The notes under the pieces were generated by a model. The model was not told the origin of the DNA, did not search any database, and was given only the letters and a program-made list of their open reading frames with translations. Of a DNA stretch of 64,000 nucleotides, positions 23,822-33,346 are shown piece after piece. The position numbers and the translations under genes are program-made. The DNA comes from Moraxella pluranimalium (GTDB lineage Bacteria > Pseudomonadota > Gammaproteobacteria > Pseudomonadales > Moraxellaceae). Position 1 is the first letter of the stretch; each line of letters starts with the position of its first letter. Where the stretch lies: the NCBI RefSeq assembly GCF_002014825.1, contig NZ_MUYU01000012.1, positions 132,152-196,151 on the forward strand. The letters are read 5' to 3'.

Positions 23822-24574
23822 TCATGCTTTGGCAAAGGCCGCCACAATCTGCGCAAAACTATCTGCTTTTAGGCTAGCGCCGCCCACCAAAGCGCCACCG
23901 ACTTCATCAGCAGCGGCAAAGGCATCAGCATTGTCGGCATTGACGCTACCGCCGTACAGCACGCAGATATTTGGCAGCTGCTTATCAGCAAGATTGGCTT
24001 GGATATGGCGATGCACCGCAATGACTTCATCCACAGTCGGTGTCAAGCCTGTACCAATCGCCCAAACCGGCTCATAGGCAATCACCAGTAGCTCAGCAGG
24101 TACATTTAGCCCGTCAAGCACGGCAAGCTGTGCATCTAGCACCGCAAGTGTCTGCCCTGCTTGGTATTCATCTTTGGTCTCGCCGATGCATAGCACGATG
24201 GCAAGCTTGGCATCAATGGCTTGGCGGATTTTGTCGGCGATGACGGCATTATCTTCGCCATGATACGCACGGCGTTCTGAATGACCGATAATCACAAAGC
24301 GTGCGCCCACATCCACCAATTGCGCTGCCGACACATCACCGGTATATGCGCCTGTCGTCTGCGTCTTGGCGCTGATGTCTTGTGCACCCACCCACAGCGA
24401 TGTGCCATCTAGCACGCCTGCGACACTAGCCAGATGCACAAAACTTGGTGCACAGCCCAGCTTAACATCACGCACATCACCCAAGCCATCTTTGAGCGCC
24501 TGTGCCAATGCGTTGGCATCGCTTAGGCTTGCAGGGTTGAGTTTCCAGTTACCGATGACATATTTTGTGCTCAT
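23822..24574 (-). CDS. tpiA: Triosephosphate isomerase
   Basis: Length is 250 aa, the usual length. The N-terminal YVIGNWKLNP holds the substrate-binding Asn and Lys. FVIIGHSERRAYHGE contains the catalytic His, YEPVWAIGTG contains the catalytic Glu, and loop 6 and LYGGSVNADNA close the phosphate site. It interconverts dihydroxyacetone phosphate and glyceraldehyde 3-phosphate. It is divergent from pilB; the ~220-bp spacer between them holds the promoters but none could be defined confidently. Confidence 0.97.
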   Translation of the reverse strand: MSTKYVIGNWKLNPASLSDANALAQALKDGLGDVRDVKLGCAPSFVHLASVAGVLDGTSLWVGAQDISAKTQTTGAYTGDVSAAQLVDVGARFVIIGHSERRAYHGEDNAVIADKIRQAIDAKLAIVLCIGETKDEYQAGQTLAVLDAQLAVLDGLNVPAELLVIAYEPVWAIGTGLTPTVDEVIAVHRHIQANLADKQLPNICVLYGGSVNADNADAFAAADEVGGALVGGASLKADSFAQIVAAFAKA

Positions 24575-24794
24575 ATGAAAACCTGTGTCAAACTGTGTGT
24601 CGAATGTGGATTGTGGGAAATTTTACAATAAGCTTGGCAAACTCGCCTTTTTCTCATTGTGAACACGATATTATAACCCAATTTTGGGGCAAGCCAAAAA
24701 TATTTTGTGGCATTTACATAAAAAATTTTGCATTTTTTGTAAAAATCGCTACTATTTGTGCCAAGATTTTTTCATAATTATTTGGCAGATTTGT

Positions 24795-26465
24795 ATGCTT
24801 AGCCCTTTTCATCAGCGACTCATTGACCATCTAGCCACGCTTGGTATCGATAAAGCTGTACTTGCCGAGACCATCGATGATGCTGTGATGACACATACAC
24901 CTTGGACGGCAAGGCTGATTGGCGCACGACTTTTGGATGCCAAGACTTTGGCGATGGCGATTGGTCAGCTACTGTCGATGGCGGTGTATGATGTGGATAA
25001 ATTGCCCCATGCACCCTTGACCGACATCATTGATGATAAGCTGATGGCTCGCTACCGAGTGCTACCGCTTGCCAAAGACGGCACGATGCTACAGCTTGGC
25101 ATGAGCGACCCGACCGACACAGACGCCATCAATGCCATTCGCTTTCACACCCATCTACACATCACCGCAGTGCTGGTCGAAGAAGATAAGCTGTCACGGT
25201 GGCTGGATAAGCTTGCCATCGGCGCTGATGCGTCATTTGGTGAGCTTGGTATCGATGAGCACAGCACAGATGGCATCGATAGCACTGATGATGGCGTACT
25301 TGATGAGCCGATGGTGCGATTTGTCAATAAACTACTCATCGATGCGGTGCGACTTGGAGCATCGGACATTCATTTTGAGCCCTATGAACACAGCTATCGC
25401 ATCCGCTATCGTATCGATGGCGTGATGAGCCTTGCCAATACCCCACCAAAAAGCCACGCCAATAAAATCGCCACACGGCTCAAGGTGATGGCAAAGCTCG
25501 ACATCGCCGAGCGACGCAAGCCCCAAGACGGGCGTATCAAATTTCGCTTGTCTGACCATCAATCGGTGGATTTTCGTGTCAGCACGCTACCGACCTTATT
25601 TGGCGAAAAAATCGTCCTGCGGATGCTCGATAGCGCACAGACGCTCATCGGACTTGATGCACTTGGGATGACTGATAAACAAAAACAGCATTTTGTAGAT
25701 GCACTTGCCAAGCCCCAAGGTATGATACTCATCACAGGCCCGACAGGCAGTGGCAAAACTATCTCGCTCTATACGGCGCTTGGGCTGCTCAATCGTGGCG
25801 ATAATAATATTCTCACCGCCGAAGACCCTGTGGAGATTAACCTTGATGGCATTAATCAGGTGAATATCAACCCTAAGGCGGGCTTTGATTTTGCTGATGT
25901 GCTTGCTGCGTTTTTGCGCCAAGACCCTGATGTCATCATGATTGGCGAAATCCGTGATAGCGCCACCGCCGAAATCGCCGTCAAATCGGCTCAAACAGGG
26001 CATCTAGTGCTATCCACCCTGCACACTAATTCATCATCAGCGACTATCACACGCCTGCACAGCATGGGCGTGCCAAGCTTTCATCTAGCTAGCGGTATCT
26101 CGCTCATCATCGCCCAAAGGCTCGCTCGCCGACTGTGTGATGACTGCAAGCGACCGATTACCATGCCGACATCCGCACTCATCGAAGCAGGCTTTGGCGA
26201 TAGCGACATCGCCAACACCACCGTACTGTATGAGCCTGTCGGCTGTCATCGCTGTCGTGATGGCTATCGGGGGCGTGTGGGGATTTTTGAGATGATGCCG
26301 ATTAGCCCAACCATCCGCAAGCTTATCCTAGAACAAGCAGACAGTAGCGCCATCGATGATGCCAATGCCCAAGCAGGCAACCCAAGCCTACGCCAAGCAG
26401 GGATTGCCAAAGTCATCGCAGGGCTGACTGACCTTAGCGAAATGCACCGAGTAACCAGCCAATGA
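24795..26465 (+). CDS. pilB: Type IV pilus extension ATPase PilB
   Basis: Length is 556 aa from the ATG at 24795; the open frame continues upstream but without ribosome site or family similarity. The N-terminal MSHA-type domain holds LGIDKAVL and HTPWTARLIGARLLD. The C-terminal GspE-type ATPase has Walker A GPTGSGKT, an Asp box FRVSTLPTLFGEKIVLR, Walker B RQDPDVIMIGEIRD and the His box TGHLVLSTLHTN. A tetracysteine zinc site (CDDCKRP ... CHRCRDG) is near the C-terminus. It powers pilin polymerisation. It overlaps pilC by 4 nt. Confidence 0.96.
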   Translation: MLSPFHQRLIDHLATLGIDKAVLAETIDDAVMTHTPWTARLIGARLLDAKTLAMAIGQLLSMAVYDVDKLPHAPLTDIIDDKLMARYRVLPLAKDGTMLQLGMSDPTDTDAINAIRFHTHLHITAVLVEEDKLSRWLDKLAIGADASFGELGIDEHSTDGIDSTDDGVLDEPMVRFVNKLLIDAVRLGASDIHFEPYEHSYRIRYRIDGVMSLANTPPKSHANKIATRLKVMAKLDIAERRKPQDGRIKFRLSDHQSVDFRVSTLPTLFGEKIVLRMLDSAQTLIGLDALGMTDKQKQHFVDALAKPQGMILITGPTGSGKTISLYTALGLLNRGDNNILTAEDPVEINLDGINQVNINPKAGFDFADVLAAFLRQDPDVIMIGEIRDSATAEIAVKSAQTGHLVLSTLHTNSSSATITRLHSMGVPSFHLASGISLIIAQRLARRLCDDCKRPITMPTSALIEAGFGDSDIANTTVLYEPVGCHRCRDGYRGRVGIFEMMPISPTIRKLILEQADSSAIDDANAQAGNPSLRQAGIAKVIAGLTDLSEMHRVTSQ

Positions 26466-27697
26466 AGCCAATTTCGCCTGCCAAATCACCAAACAGCACG
26501 GCACAGCGTTTTTGTTATCATGCAACTGATGCTCGTGGCAAAGCTGTCAAAGGCGAGATTGATGCCCAAAGCATCGCCCTTGCCAAAGTGCTACTATATA
26601 AGCAAGGCTTGACCAATATCCGCATCAAGCCTGCACCTAAGGCGATGTTTCATTTGCAAAAACCCATCGCCGCCACCGACATCGTGCTGACACTGCGTAC
26701 CTTATCCACGCTCATCGGCGCAGGTATCGTGCTCACCCAAGCGCTCGCCATTGCAAGCACCACCACAACCAATGTACGGCTCAAAGCCCATCTAGATAAG
26801 CTCAAAGCCGACATCGAAACCGGTCATAGCTTTGCCCAAGCACTCACCAAACAGCCGCCCATCTTTGGCGCGCTCACCCAAGCACTCATCCATGCCGGTG
26901 AGCAATCAGGCTCGCTTGATGTCATGCTTGAGCGTGTGGCAAGCCATAGCGAAAAACAACTGTGGCTAAAAAGCCGTATCAACAAAGCCCTGCATTATCC
27001 TTTGACCGTGCTTGTCGTGGCTGTGGCGGTGATGGCGATTTTGCTGATTAAAGTCGTGCCAAGCTTTGCGAGTAGCTTTGCCAGCATGGGGGCAGAACTG
27101 CCCTTGCCGACGCAGATAGTACTTGGCTTATCTGAATTTTTGGTGGCGTATTTTTGGCTTATGCTTGGCGGTATCCTTGCCATCATCGCCATCATGGTGT
27201 GGCGGTACAAGACTTCGCCAAGCACCCAAAAACAGCTTGCGACACTCAGCCTTAGGCTGCCTATCTTTGGCTCGCTCATCCGTCTATCTGCCAGTGCTCG
27301 CTTTGCCCGTACGCTAGCGACGACCTTTGGCGCAGGTGTAGCTCTCAATGATGCGCTTGCCCTATCCGCCAAAGCCACCAACCATCCACTATTTATCCAA
27401 GCGACCGATGATGTCATCGCCAAAGTCCGTGCAGGTGGTAGCTTATACACCGCCATCAGCCATGTGGGGCTATTTTCGCCGATGAGTCTACAGATGATAG
27501 GCGTGGGCGAAGAGTCGGGCAGGCTCGTTGAGATGCTTGATAAAGTCGCTGACTATCACGAACAGCAGGTCGATGCCAAAGTCGATGCACTGACAGGGAT
27601 GATTGAGCCTGTGATGATTGTGGTGCTTGGGCTGATGATTGGCGGACTTGTGCTTGCCATGTACCTGCCGATGTTCAATCTGGGAGCGACACTGTGA
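26462..27697 (+). CDS. pilC: Type IV pilus inner-membrane platform PilC
   Basis: Length is 411 aa. It has the GspF architecture: an N-terminal RFCYHATDARGKAVKGEIDA, two repeated T2SSF helical domains (first near residues 80-200, second near 280-405) and three transmembrane segments, around VLVVAVAVMAILLIKVV, YFWLMLGGILAIIAIMV and the C-terminal IVVLGLMIGGLVLAMYLP. The motif GVGEESGRL is conserved. It anchors the PilB motor. It overlaps pilB and pilD by 4 nt each, forming one operon. Confidence 0.95.
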   Translation: MKPISPAKSPNSTAQRFCYHATDARGKAVKGEIDAQSIALAKVLLYKQGLTNIRIKPAPKAMFHLQKPIAATDIVLTLRTLSTLIGAGIVLTQALAIASTTTTNVRLKAHLDKLKADIETGHSFAQALTKQPPIFGALTQALIHAGEQSGSLDVMLERVASHSEKQLWLKSRINKALHYPLTVLVVAVAVMAILLIKVVPSFASSFASMGAELPLPTQIVLGLSEFLVAYFWLMLGGILAIIAIMVWRYKTSPSTQKQLATLSLRLPIFGSLIRLSASARFARTLATTFGAGVALNDALALSAKATNHPLFIQATDDVIAKVRAGGSLYTAISHVGLFSPMSLQMIGVGEESGRLVEMLDKVADYHEQQVDAKVDALTGMIEPVMIVVLGLMIGGLVLAMYLPMFNLGATL

Positions 27698-28566
27698 TGG
27701 ATGTGATGATTTATGTTTTGGTCGGTGTCATCGGGCTGTGCGTGGGTAGTTTTTTGACCGTCGTGATACACCGTATGCCACTGATGATGATGCGTGAATG
27801 GCAACTTGAAACGGATGACTTTATCCAAGCAAGCGAACTTGACACCGCCACCAAAGTGCAGGTGCATCATGCCTTGACACCAAGTCAGCCACCGCTAAAT
27901 CTTGCTTTGCCCCGCTCGCACTGTCCGCACTGCCGCACCACGATTGCTTGGTATGATAATCTGCCCGTGCTCAGCTATCTGCTGTGTCGTGGTCGCTGTC
28001 GGCATTGCCATCATCGCATCGCTTGGCAATACCCTGCCATCGAGCTTGTGACGGCTATCTTATCCATCTTGACCATTACTGTGCTTGGTATGGATATTCA
28101 TGGGGTGCTTGGGCTGATTTTTGTATATTTTTTGATTGCGTTATCAATGATTGATTATCAAACACAGCTACTGCCCGACCGCTTGGTGCTACCGCTTGGC
28201 ATGATTGGGCTATTTGCCAATACTTGGCAGGTGTTTTGTACGCCGACGGATGCGATTTATGGGGCGATTGCAGGCTTTGTTAGTCTATGGGCGGTCAATG
28301 CCATCTATCGTATCCTGCGTGGGCATGACGGCATGGGGCTCGGTGATGCCAAGCTACTTGCTGCTATCGGTGCGTGGCTTGGCGTGTGGACATTGCCATT
28401 GGTGCTACTGATGGGTGCAGGGCTTGGCGTGATTGCAGGGCTGTGCCAACAGCGTGCAGATGGCAAAAATGTCGCCTTTGCCTTTGGCCCGTATCTTGCG
28501 GTGGGTGGGGTGATTGGGTTATTATTTGGTCAAGCGATTTTGGCATGGTATTTGGGCTTATTATAA
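27694..28566 (+). CDS. pilD: Prepilin leader peptidase / N-methyltransferase PilD
   Basis: Length is 290 aa. The N-terminal VGLCVGSFLTVVIHRMP is followed by the zinc-binding cytoplasmic domain with two CxxC pairs (CPHCRTTI and CRHCHH). The aspartyl protease Asp residues are in LSMIDYQTQLLPD and GMGLGDAKLLAAIGAW. Several transmembrane helices follow. It cleaves type IV prepilins and methylates the new N-terminus. It is the third gene of the pilBCD operon, with coaE 25 nt downstream. Confidence 0.95.
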   Translation: MMDVMIYVLVGVIGLCVGSFLTVVIHRMPLMMMREWQLETDDFIQASELDTATKVQVHHALTPSQPPLNLALPRSHCPHCRTTIAWYDNLPVLSYLLCRGRCRHCHHRIAWQYPAIELVTAILSILTITVLGMDIHGVLGLIFVYFLIALSMIDYQTQLLPDRLVLPLGMIGLFANTWQVFCTPTDAIYGAIAGFVSLWAVNAIYRILRGHDGMGLGDAKLLAAIGAWLGVWTLPLVLLMGAGLGVIAGLCQQRADGKNVAFAFGPYLAVGGVIGLLFGQAILAWYLGLL

Positions 28567-28591
28567 AGCACTTACAAAAAAAGGATAAAGC

Positions 28592-29236
28592 ATGACAACA
28601 GACACAGAGCGTACCATCATTGGGCTGACAGGCGGTATCGGCAGTGGCAAGACCGCCGTCAGTGATTATTTTGCTGCGCTTGGCATTGATGTGATTGATG
28701 CTGATGTCATCGCCCACCGGCTTACCGCCAAAGGCAGTCCTGTGCTCGATGTACTAAAAGCAAAATTTGGCGATTGGGTCGTCGATACTGATGGCAACTA
28801 TGACCGTGCTGCCATGCGTGCTTATATTTTTGATAAACCCAATGAGCTTGCCACATTAAACGCCATCATTCATCCGCTGATTTTTGATGAAATCACGCAC
28901 GCCATCAGTCGCAGCCAAAGCCCCTATACCATCCTATCTGTACCGCTACTGCTCGAAGGTCGCCACAAGACACCAAATCTGCTGTCGCTATGCACGCACC
29001 TGCTCATCGTCGATGTGCCTGTTGCCGTACAGCTCGAGCGCGCAAGCCGTCGTGATGCCAATGCCCAAGCACAAATCCAAGCCATCATCGATAAGCAAAT
29101 CAGCCGTGATGAACGCCTAAGCCTCGCCAACGCTCTCGGTGCGGATGTGGTGGATAATACAGGCACGCTCGATGAATTGCACGCTAAGCTCGCCCCACTT
29201 CATGAGCATTATCTAGCGATGGCAAAGTCTGCCTAG
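28592..29236 (+). CDS. coaE: Dephospho-CoA kinase
   Basis: Length is 214 aa. The P-loop GLTGGIGSGKTAV is at the N-terminus. IDADVIAHRL, the LNAIIHPLI segment, SVPLLLEG and the RRDAN region are all typical of CoaE. It phosphorylates the 3'-hydroxyl of dephospho-CoA, the last step of CoA synthesis. It follows pilD, as in Pseudomonas and Acinetobacter, after an AAAGGATA ribosome site. Its stop is 4 nt from the stop of the convergent DUF924 gene. Confidence 0.95.
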   Translation: MTTDTERTIIGLTGGIGSGKTAVSDYFAALGIDVIDADVIAHRLTAKGSPVLDVLKAKFGDWVVDTDGNYDRAAMRAYIFDKPNELATLNAIIHPLIFDEITHAISRSQSPYTILSVPLLLEGRHKTPNLLSLCTHLLIVDVPVAVQLERASRRDANAQAQIQAIIDKQISRDERLSLANALGADVVDNTGTLDELHAKLAPLHEHYLAMAKSA

Positions 29237-29240
29237 ACTG

Positions 29241-29834
29241 CTAAAACGATGAATTTGGCTCGGTCAAAAACGCCAATTCTGCTGCCGTAGAGACTCGCCC
29301 CAAGATGGCATTGCGGTGCGGATAGCGACCAAATCTATCAATGATTGCCTTGTGTTGATGTTCAATCTCCACAATCTCAGCACCCGTATATCGCTCAAAC
29401 AATACTGCCGCCTGCTCATGCACCGCCCTTGACTCTGAATGCATATACGGCATCAGGGCAAAGTGCTGTTTGGCGGCATCTAGCGTCTCAAAGGCTGATG
29501 ACACCACAAGATTTTGGGCAATCGTCAGTGCCATTTCATCTTGGGCAAAGGCAGATGGCGTATCTCGATAGACATTGCGGGAGAACTGGTCAAGTACGAT
29601 AATCAGCGCCACCGCACCGTCTGCTGTGTCTTGCCAATGCTCAAGCTCGCCACGACTCGCCTGCACGAGCACTTCGCCAAACTTCGCCCGTATCAAGCCG
29701 TCAAACTCATCAGATTTGGCAAACCAAAACGGCTTCGTCTCATCATCAAACCAAAAATCCAAAACCGCCTGTGCGGTGCTGTCTGTTTGTCGTGTCATTG
29801 TCATTGATTCCAAAGTTGTTTTAATGGTTGCCAT
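29241..29834 (-). CDS. DUF924 family protein
   Basis: A 197-aa protein; an alternative ATG at 29804 or 29798 fits the family N-terminus better (AVLDFWFDDETKPFWFAKSDEFD). Other family marks are a central LDQFSRNVYRDTPSAFAQDEMAL and a YMHSESRAVHEQA stretch. DUF924 proteins have a TPR-like helical fold and no established role. The gene is convergent with coaE with almost no spacer. Confidence 0.88.
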   Translation of the reverse strand: MATIKTTLESMTMTRQTDSTAQAVLDFWFDDETKPFWFAKSDEFDGLIRAKFGEVLVQASRGELEHWQDTADGAVALIIVLDQFSRNVYRDTPSAFAQDEMALTIAQNLVVSSAFETLDAAKQHFALMPYMHSESRAVHEQAAVLFERYTGAEIVEIEHQHKAIIDRFGRYPHRNAILGRVSTAAELAFLTEPNSSF

Positions 29835-29952
29835 TGTAGCATGGTTGTCTGCATTGTCAGTAGAAAAAAACTTTTGTCGAATTTAAAACAGCATTTATAA
29901 ACAAGCTAAAAAGCCATACCCAAATGGATATGGCGATGGCAGTTTCTTAAGC

Positions 29953-31164
29953 TTAAGACCGCCCTGTACTTAGTCCCGCTTTACCATTGGCAATGATGGT
30001 TTTAGCAAGCACTTTCCACGGCGAAAGTTTAGGATTCGGCTGTTTACCTTGTCCGATGAGTGCCATTTGGTTCATATACCAGTCCATCTCAAGCACCGCG
30101 CCGAGTTTGCTATCCACAGCTTTGACGCCTGTTTTGATGCGTTCGGTGGTGATGGTTTGATAAGTGCCGTTTTTGATTTGGTTTGGTAAATCAGGCATGA
30201 TAGCAAGCGGACGAGCAATACCAATAAAATCCAAATGCCCACTATTTAACGCATCATTCATTGCAGATTCAGAGCGGAAACCGCCTGTAATGATGAGTGG
30301 TACTTGACTCACCTTTCTTGCTTTTTCGGCATAATCAATAAAAAAGGCCTCACGTTTTTGGGTGCTAGCTTTGCTGGACATCATCGCAGGGCTTTCATAA
30401 TTTCCGCCTGAAATTTCAATAAAATCAATGCCTAATTCCGACATTTTTTGCACGACTTGAATGCTGTCGCTTTCATCAAAACCGCCTTTTTGGAAATCGG
30501 CAGAGTTCAGCTTTAGACCGACCAAAAATTCAGGTCGCACTACTGCACGAATCCCTTGATAAATTTCCACCAAAAACCGCATACGATTCTCAAGGCTGCC
30601 GCCCCATTTATCGGAACGCTGATTGTGATGGGGTGATAAAAATTGACTCACCAAATAGCCATGAGCCCCATGAATTTGTACACCGCTAAACCCTGCTTGT
30701 TCTGCGATTTTTGCCGCCCCAATAAATTGCTGAATCAACGTTTCAATTTCATTTTCTGCCAATGCTCGTGGCGGATTTATAAAACCGTCCATACCTTTTA
30801 AAGCAACCGCACTTGGCGCAACAGGCGTTTTATTGACGGCTTTTGGCGATTGCTTACCTGCATGATTGATTTGCATAATGAGCAAGGTGTCATTTTGCGT
30901 GCCTGCCTTTGCCCACGCCTTTAGCATATCCATGCTACGCTCGTCCGACAGCACGACATCATTGATTGAGCCTTTGCCAGTTTCTGACACCATGACATTG
31001 CCCGTCACAGAGATGCCGATGCCACCTTTTGCCCATGTATCATACAGGCGGACAAGCGCTTGAGTGGGCTGGTCGTGTTTGGCAAGCTGCTCTTCCATCG
31101 CCGATTTAAAGAAACGGTTTTTGGCAGTTTTGCCATTTGGGAAAGTGAATGATTGAAATAACAT
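29953..31164 (-). CDS. NADH:flavin oxidoreductase, old-yellow-enzyme family
   Basis: Length is 403 aa, a TIM-barrel FMN enzyme. Visible marks are the N-terminal KNRFFKSAMEEQLA, the LLIMQINHAGKQS strand, GVQIHGAHGYLVSQFLSPHHNQRSDKWGGS (conserved His/Asn substrate-binding pair and barrel turn), VGLKLNSADF, and a C-terminal LIITGGFRS phosphate-binding loop. Such enzymes reduce activated C=C bonds in enones or nitro compounds. The substrate is unknown. It follows an ArsR-type regulator gene by 67 nt on the same strand, suggesting joint control. Confidence 0.9.
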   Translation of the reverse strand: MLFQSFTFPNGKTAKNRFFKSAMEEQLAKHDQPTQALVRLYDTWAKGGIGISVTGNVMVSETGKGSINDVVLSDERSMDMLKAWAKAGTQNDTLLIMQINHAGKQSPKAVNKTPVAPSAVALKGMDGFINPPRALAENEIETLIQQFIGAAKIAEQAGFSGVQIHGAHGYLVSQFLSPHHNQRSDKWGGSLENRMRFLVEIYQGIRAVVRPEFLVGLKLNSADFQKGGFDESDSIQVVQKMSELGIDFIEISGGNYESPAMMSSKASTQKREAFFIDYAEKARKVSQVPLIITGGFRSESAMNDALNSGHLDFIGIARPLAIMPDLPNQIKNGTYQTITTERIKTGVKAVDSKLGAVLEMDWYMNQMALIGQGKQPNPKLSPWKVLAKTIIANGKAGLSTGRS

Positions 31165-31231
31165 AAAAAATACCTGATAATAAAATTGAGTTGATAAGTT
31201 TAAAAATATAAACTTGTTGGATAAAAAAATA

Positions 31232-31555
31232 CTAATCGGATGAATGTTGATTTGACGGACAATGATATGTCATCAGCTGTGCCAATTGCCCTAGTTTTTC
31301 GGTCGCATCATGCATAGCAATGCTATAAAACCGCTCTTTGCCGACCTGCTCGACACTCACCGTACCCGCTTGTAACATAATCTTGAGATGATGCGACACC
31401 GCAGGGCGAGACAGATGCAGTCGCTCGGTGATGTCGCTGACATTCATTGCGCCGTTTTCGAGCAGTAGCTGTAGGATTTTGTGGCGATTTTCGTCCGATA
31501 ATACGGTAAAAATCGGAATACAGTCTTTCATCAGCGCCATCGTTTGCTGTGGCAT
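31232..31555 (-). CDS. ArsR-family transcriptional regulator
   Basis: A 107-aa winged-helix protein. The HTH is MNVSDITERLHLSRPAVSHHLKIM, followed by the wing region VEQVGKERFYSI. The metal-site Cys motif of classic ArsR/SmtB (ELCVCDL) is absent and only one Cys occurs near the C-terminus, so it probably does not sense arsenite-type metals. Its place before the old-yellow-enzyme gene suggests it controls that gene, perhaps in response to reactive electrophiles. Confidence 0.88.
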   Translation of the reverse strand: MPQQTMALMKDCIPIFTVLSDENRHKILQLLLENGAMNVSDITERLHLSRPAVSHHLKIMLQAGTVSVEQVGKERFYSIAMHDATEKLGQLAQLMTYHCPSNQHSSD

Positions 31556-31781
31556 GGTTCACCTTTCATATTCGGTTCAAGTTTATAGGTTTAAAAATAT
31601 GGACATATCATAGCGTAAGATGATTGGGTTTGCAAGTGTTTTTTGCGCTTTTAACCATCCTGTTATCTTATGGCGACTTGGATAGTGTTTCAATCATCCA
31701 TCTATTGACAGTCCAGTCCAAGCTAATTATGATTACCATGTCATTCAGCCAATTTGAATAACCAAACTTAAGGAAATCATC

Positions 31782-32711
31782 ATGAGCCACCTACCACAAA
31801 CTTTACGAAAGCTCACCCTAATTGCTTTGGCAAGTACTGTTTTGTTTACCCAAACTGCATGGGCAGATACATGGAAATGTGAAATACCCCAAGTAGCAGG
31901 ATATGATTATGTTGGCTGTCTGTCTGAAGGCTTGGCAGCGGTCAAAAAAGACCGTAAATATGGGTTTATCGACAAAACAGGTAAGGCAGTTATCCCTTTG
32001 CAATACGATTGGATTGATAGCTTTAATGAAGGCTTAGCAAGAGTTAAAAAAGGTGGCAAATGGGGATTTGTTGATAAAACAGGTGCCGTGGCTATTCCCT
32101 TGCAATATGATATTGTCGATAGCTTTAGCGAAGGGCTAGCGAGTGTTGAAAAAGATGGCAAACATGGTTTTGTAGATAAAACAGGTAAGGTAGTTGTTGC
32201 ATTGCAATATGATTATGCCAATAGCTTTCATGAGGGCTTAGCAAGGATTAAAAAAGATGGTAAATCTGGGTTTATCGATAACACGGGTACTGTCGTTATT
32301 GCACTGCAATATGATGGTGTTTACGACTTTAATGAAGGCTTGGCAGGAGCTAGAAAAGATGATAAATGGGGGTTTGTTAATCAGGTGGGCAACATAGTTA
32401 TCCCCTTGCAATATGATTGGACTTATAGTTTTCATGAAGGCTTGGCAATAGTTAAAAAAGATAATAAATGGGGATTTATTGATAAAACTGGCAAGGTGGT
32501 TATCCCCTTGCAATATGACAATGCTTGGATTTTTCATGAAGGCTTGGCAAAAGTTAAAAAAGATGGAAAATGGGGATTTATTGATAAATCAGGCAATATA
32601 GTTATTCCTTTGATATATGATACTGTTCATAGCTTTAGGAAAAATTTGTCGGAAGTTACCCAAGGGAATGAATGGTTTTATATCAACAAACAAGGTCAGC
32701 GAGTGTACTGA
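31782..32711 (+). CDS. Secreted WG-repeat protein
   Basis: Length is 309 aa. A signal peptide (LTLIALASTVLFTQTAWA) is cleaved before about residue 29. The mature protein consists of seven complete ~34-residue WG repeats with the core EGLA-VKKDGKWGFIDKTG and VIPLQYD, plus a degenerate eighth. WG repeats form a beta-propeller- or solenoid-like scaffold of unknown ligand. An AAGGAAATC ribosome site precedes the ATG. At DNA level the repeats are close enough to recombine, so copy number may vary between strains. No partner is obvious in the neighbourhood. Confidence 0.88.
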   Translation: MSHLPQTLRKLTLIALASTVLFTQTAWADTWKCEIPQVAGYDYVGCLSEGLAAVKKDRKYGFIDKTGKAVIPLQYDWIDSFNEGLARVKKGGKWGFVDKTGAVAIPLQYDIVDSFSEGLASVEKDGKHGFVDKTGKVVVALQYDYANSFHEGLARIKKDGKSGFIDNTGTVVIALQYDGVYDFNEGLAGARKDDKWGFVNQVGNIVIPLQYDWTYSFHEGLAIVKKDNKWGFIDKTGKVVIPLQYDNAWIFHEGLAKVKKDGKWGFIDKSGNIVIPLIYDTVHSFRKNLSEVTQGNEWFYINKQGQRVY

Positions 32712-32743
32712 TTTACCATTGACTTGTCAAAATCATGATGAAC

Positions 32744-32768
32744 CAAACCCCAAAAGCTGAACAGCTTT
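32744..32768. repeat. 25-bp direct repeat upstream of brnTA (left copy)
   Basis: The sequence beginning CAAACCCCAAAAGCTGAACA recurs at 33347-33371 with 23 of 25 bases identical. The two copies bracket the brnT-brnA pair. The left copy lacks the second hairpin arm, so it does not form a terminator. Confidence 0.7.
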
Positions 32769-32824
32769 GCTTGACAGCCTGACTTTTTGTTATTACAATA
32801 AATCAAACTCTATGGATTATTGCC

Positions 32825-33112
32825 GTGTTAATTGAATACGACGAAAACAAACGACAGCGCACCTTAGATGAGCGTGGTTTGGACTTTGCCCACGCCACCC
32901 AACTATTCGATGGCATACATCTGACCGCCGTTGATGACCGTACAGATTATGGTGAGATGCGTTATATCAGCATGGGTTATTTACAAGGCAGATTGGTGGT
33001 TTGTGTTTGGACTTATCGCCCCATCGATGCACCGACACACCGCCGTATTATTTCAATGAGGAGGGCCAATGACCGAGAAATTAAGAAATTTACCGCCGCT
33101 ATCCATCGATGA
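32825..33112 (+). CDS. brnT: BrnT-family RNase toxin
   Basis: Length is 95 aa with a GTG start, as no in-frame ATG fits the family N-terminus. It shows BrnT marks: IEYDENKRQRTLDERGLDFAHATQLFDG, the RYISMGYLQGRLVVCVWTYR strand pair, and C-terminal RIISMRRANDREIKKF. BrnT is a RelE-like ribonuclease toxin neutralised by BrnA. The catalytic basic residues of the family (Arg in RYISMG and RRIISMRRA) are present. The antitoxin gene begins 44 nt before the toxin stop. Confidence 0.92.
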   Translation: MLIEYDENKRQRTLDERGLDFAHATQLFDGIHLTAVDDRTDYGEMRYISMGYLQGRLVVCVWTYRPIDAPTHRRIISMRRANDREIKKFTAAIHR

Positions 33113-33323
33113 TGCACCAGAGCTTGATGATGCGTTTTTTGAACGAGCGGATGTGTATCATGGCAATACTTTGGTTCGCCAAGGCAGGCCACGCCTTGAT
33201 AATCCCAAACAAGCCACCACCATTCGCCTAGATGCAGATGTGATTGAGTATTTCAAAGCAGGTGGCAAAGGCTGGCAGACACGCCTAAATCTAGCACTGC
33301 GTGAATATATCGCCACACACTAA
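33069..33323 (+). CDS. brnA: BrnA-family antitoxin
   Basis: Length is 84 aa. It has a charged N-terminal toxin-binding part and a ribbon-helix-helix DNA-binding end (TTIRLDADVIEYFKAGGKGWQTRLNLALREYIA), the BrnA signature. A strong GAGGAGG ribosome site 5 nt before the ATG, inside the toxin gene, favours antitoxin supply. The pair is expected to repress its own promoter upstream of brnT. Confidence 0.92.
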   Translation: MTEKLRNLPPLSIDDAPELDDAFFERADVYHGNTLVRQGRPRLDNPKQATTIRLDADVIEYFKAGGKGWQTRLNLALREYIATH

Positions 33324-33346
33324 AAAAAGACAGACCATCAAATAGC

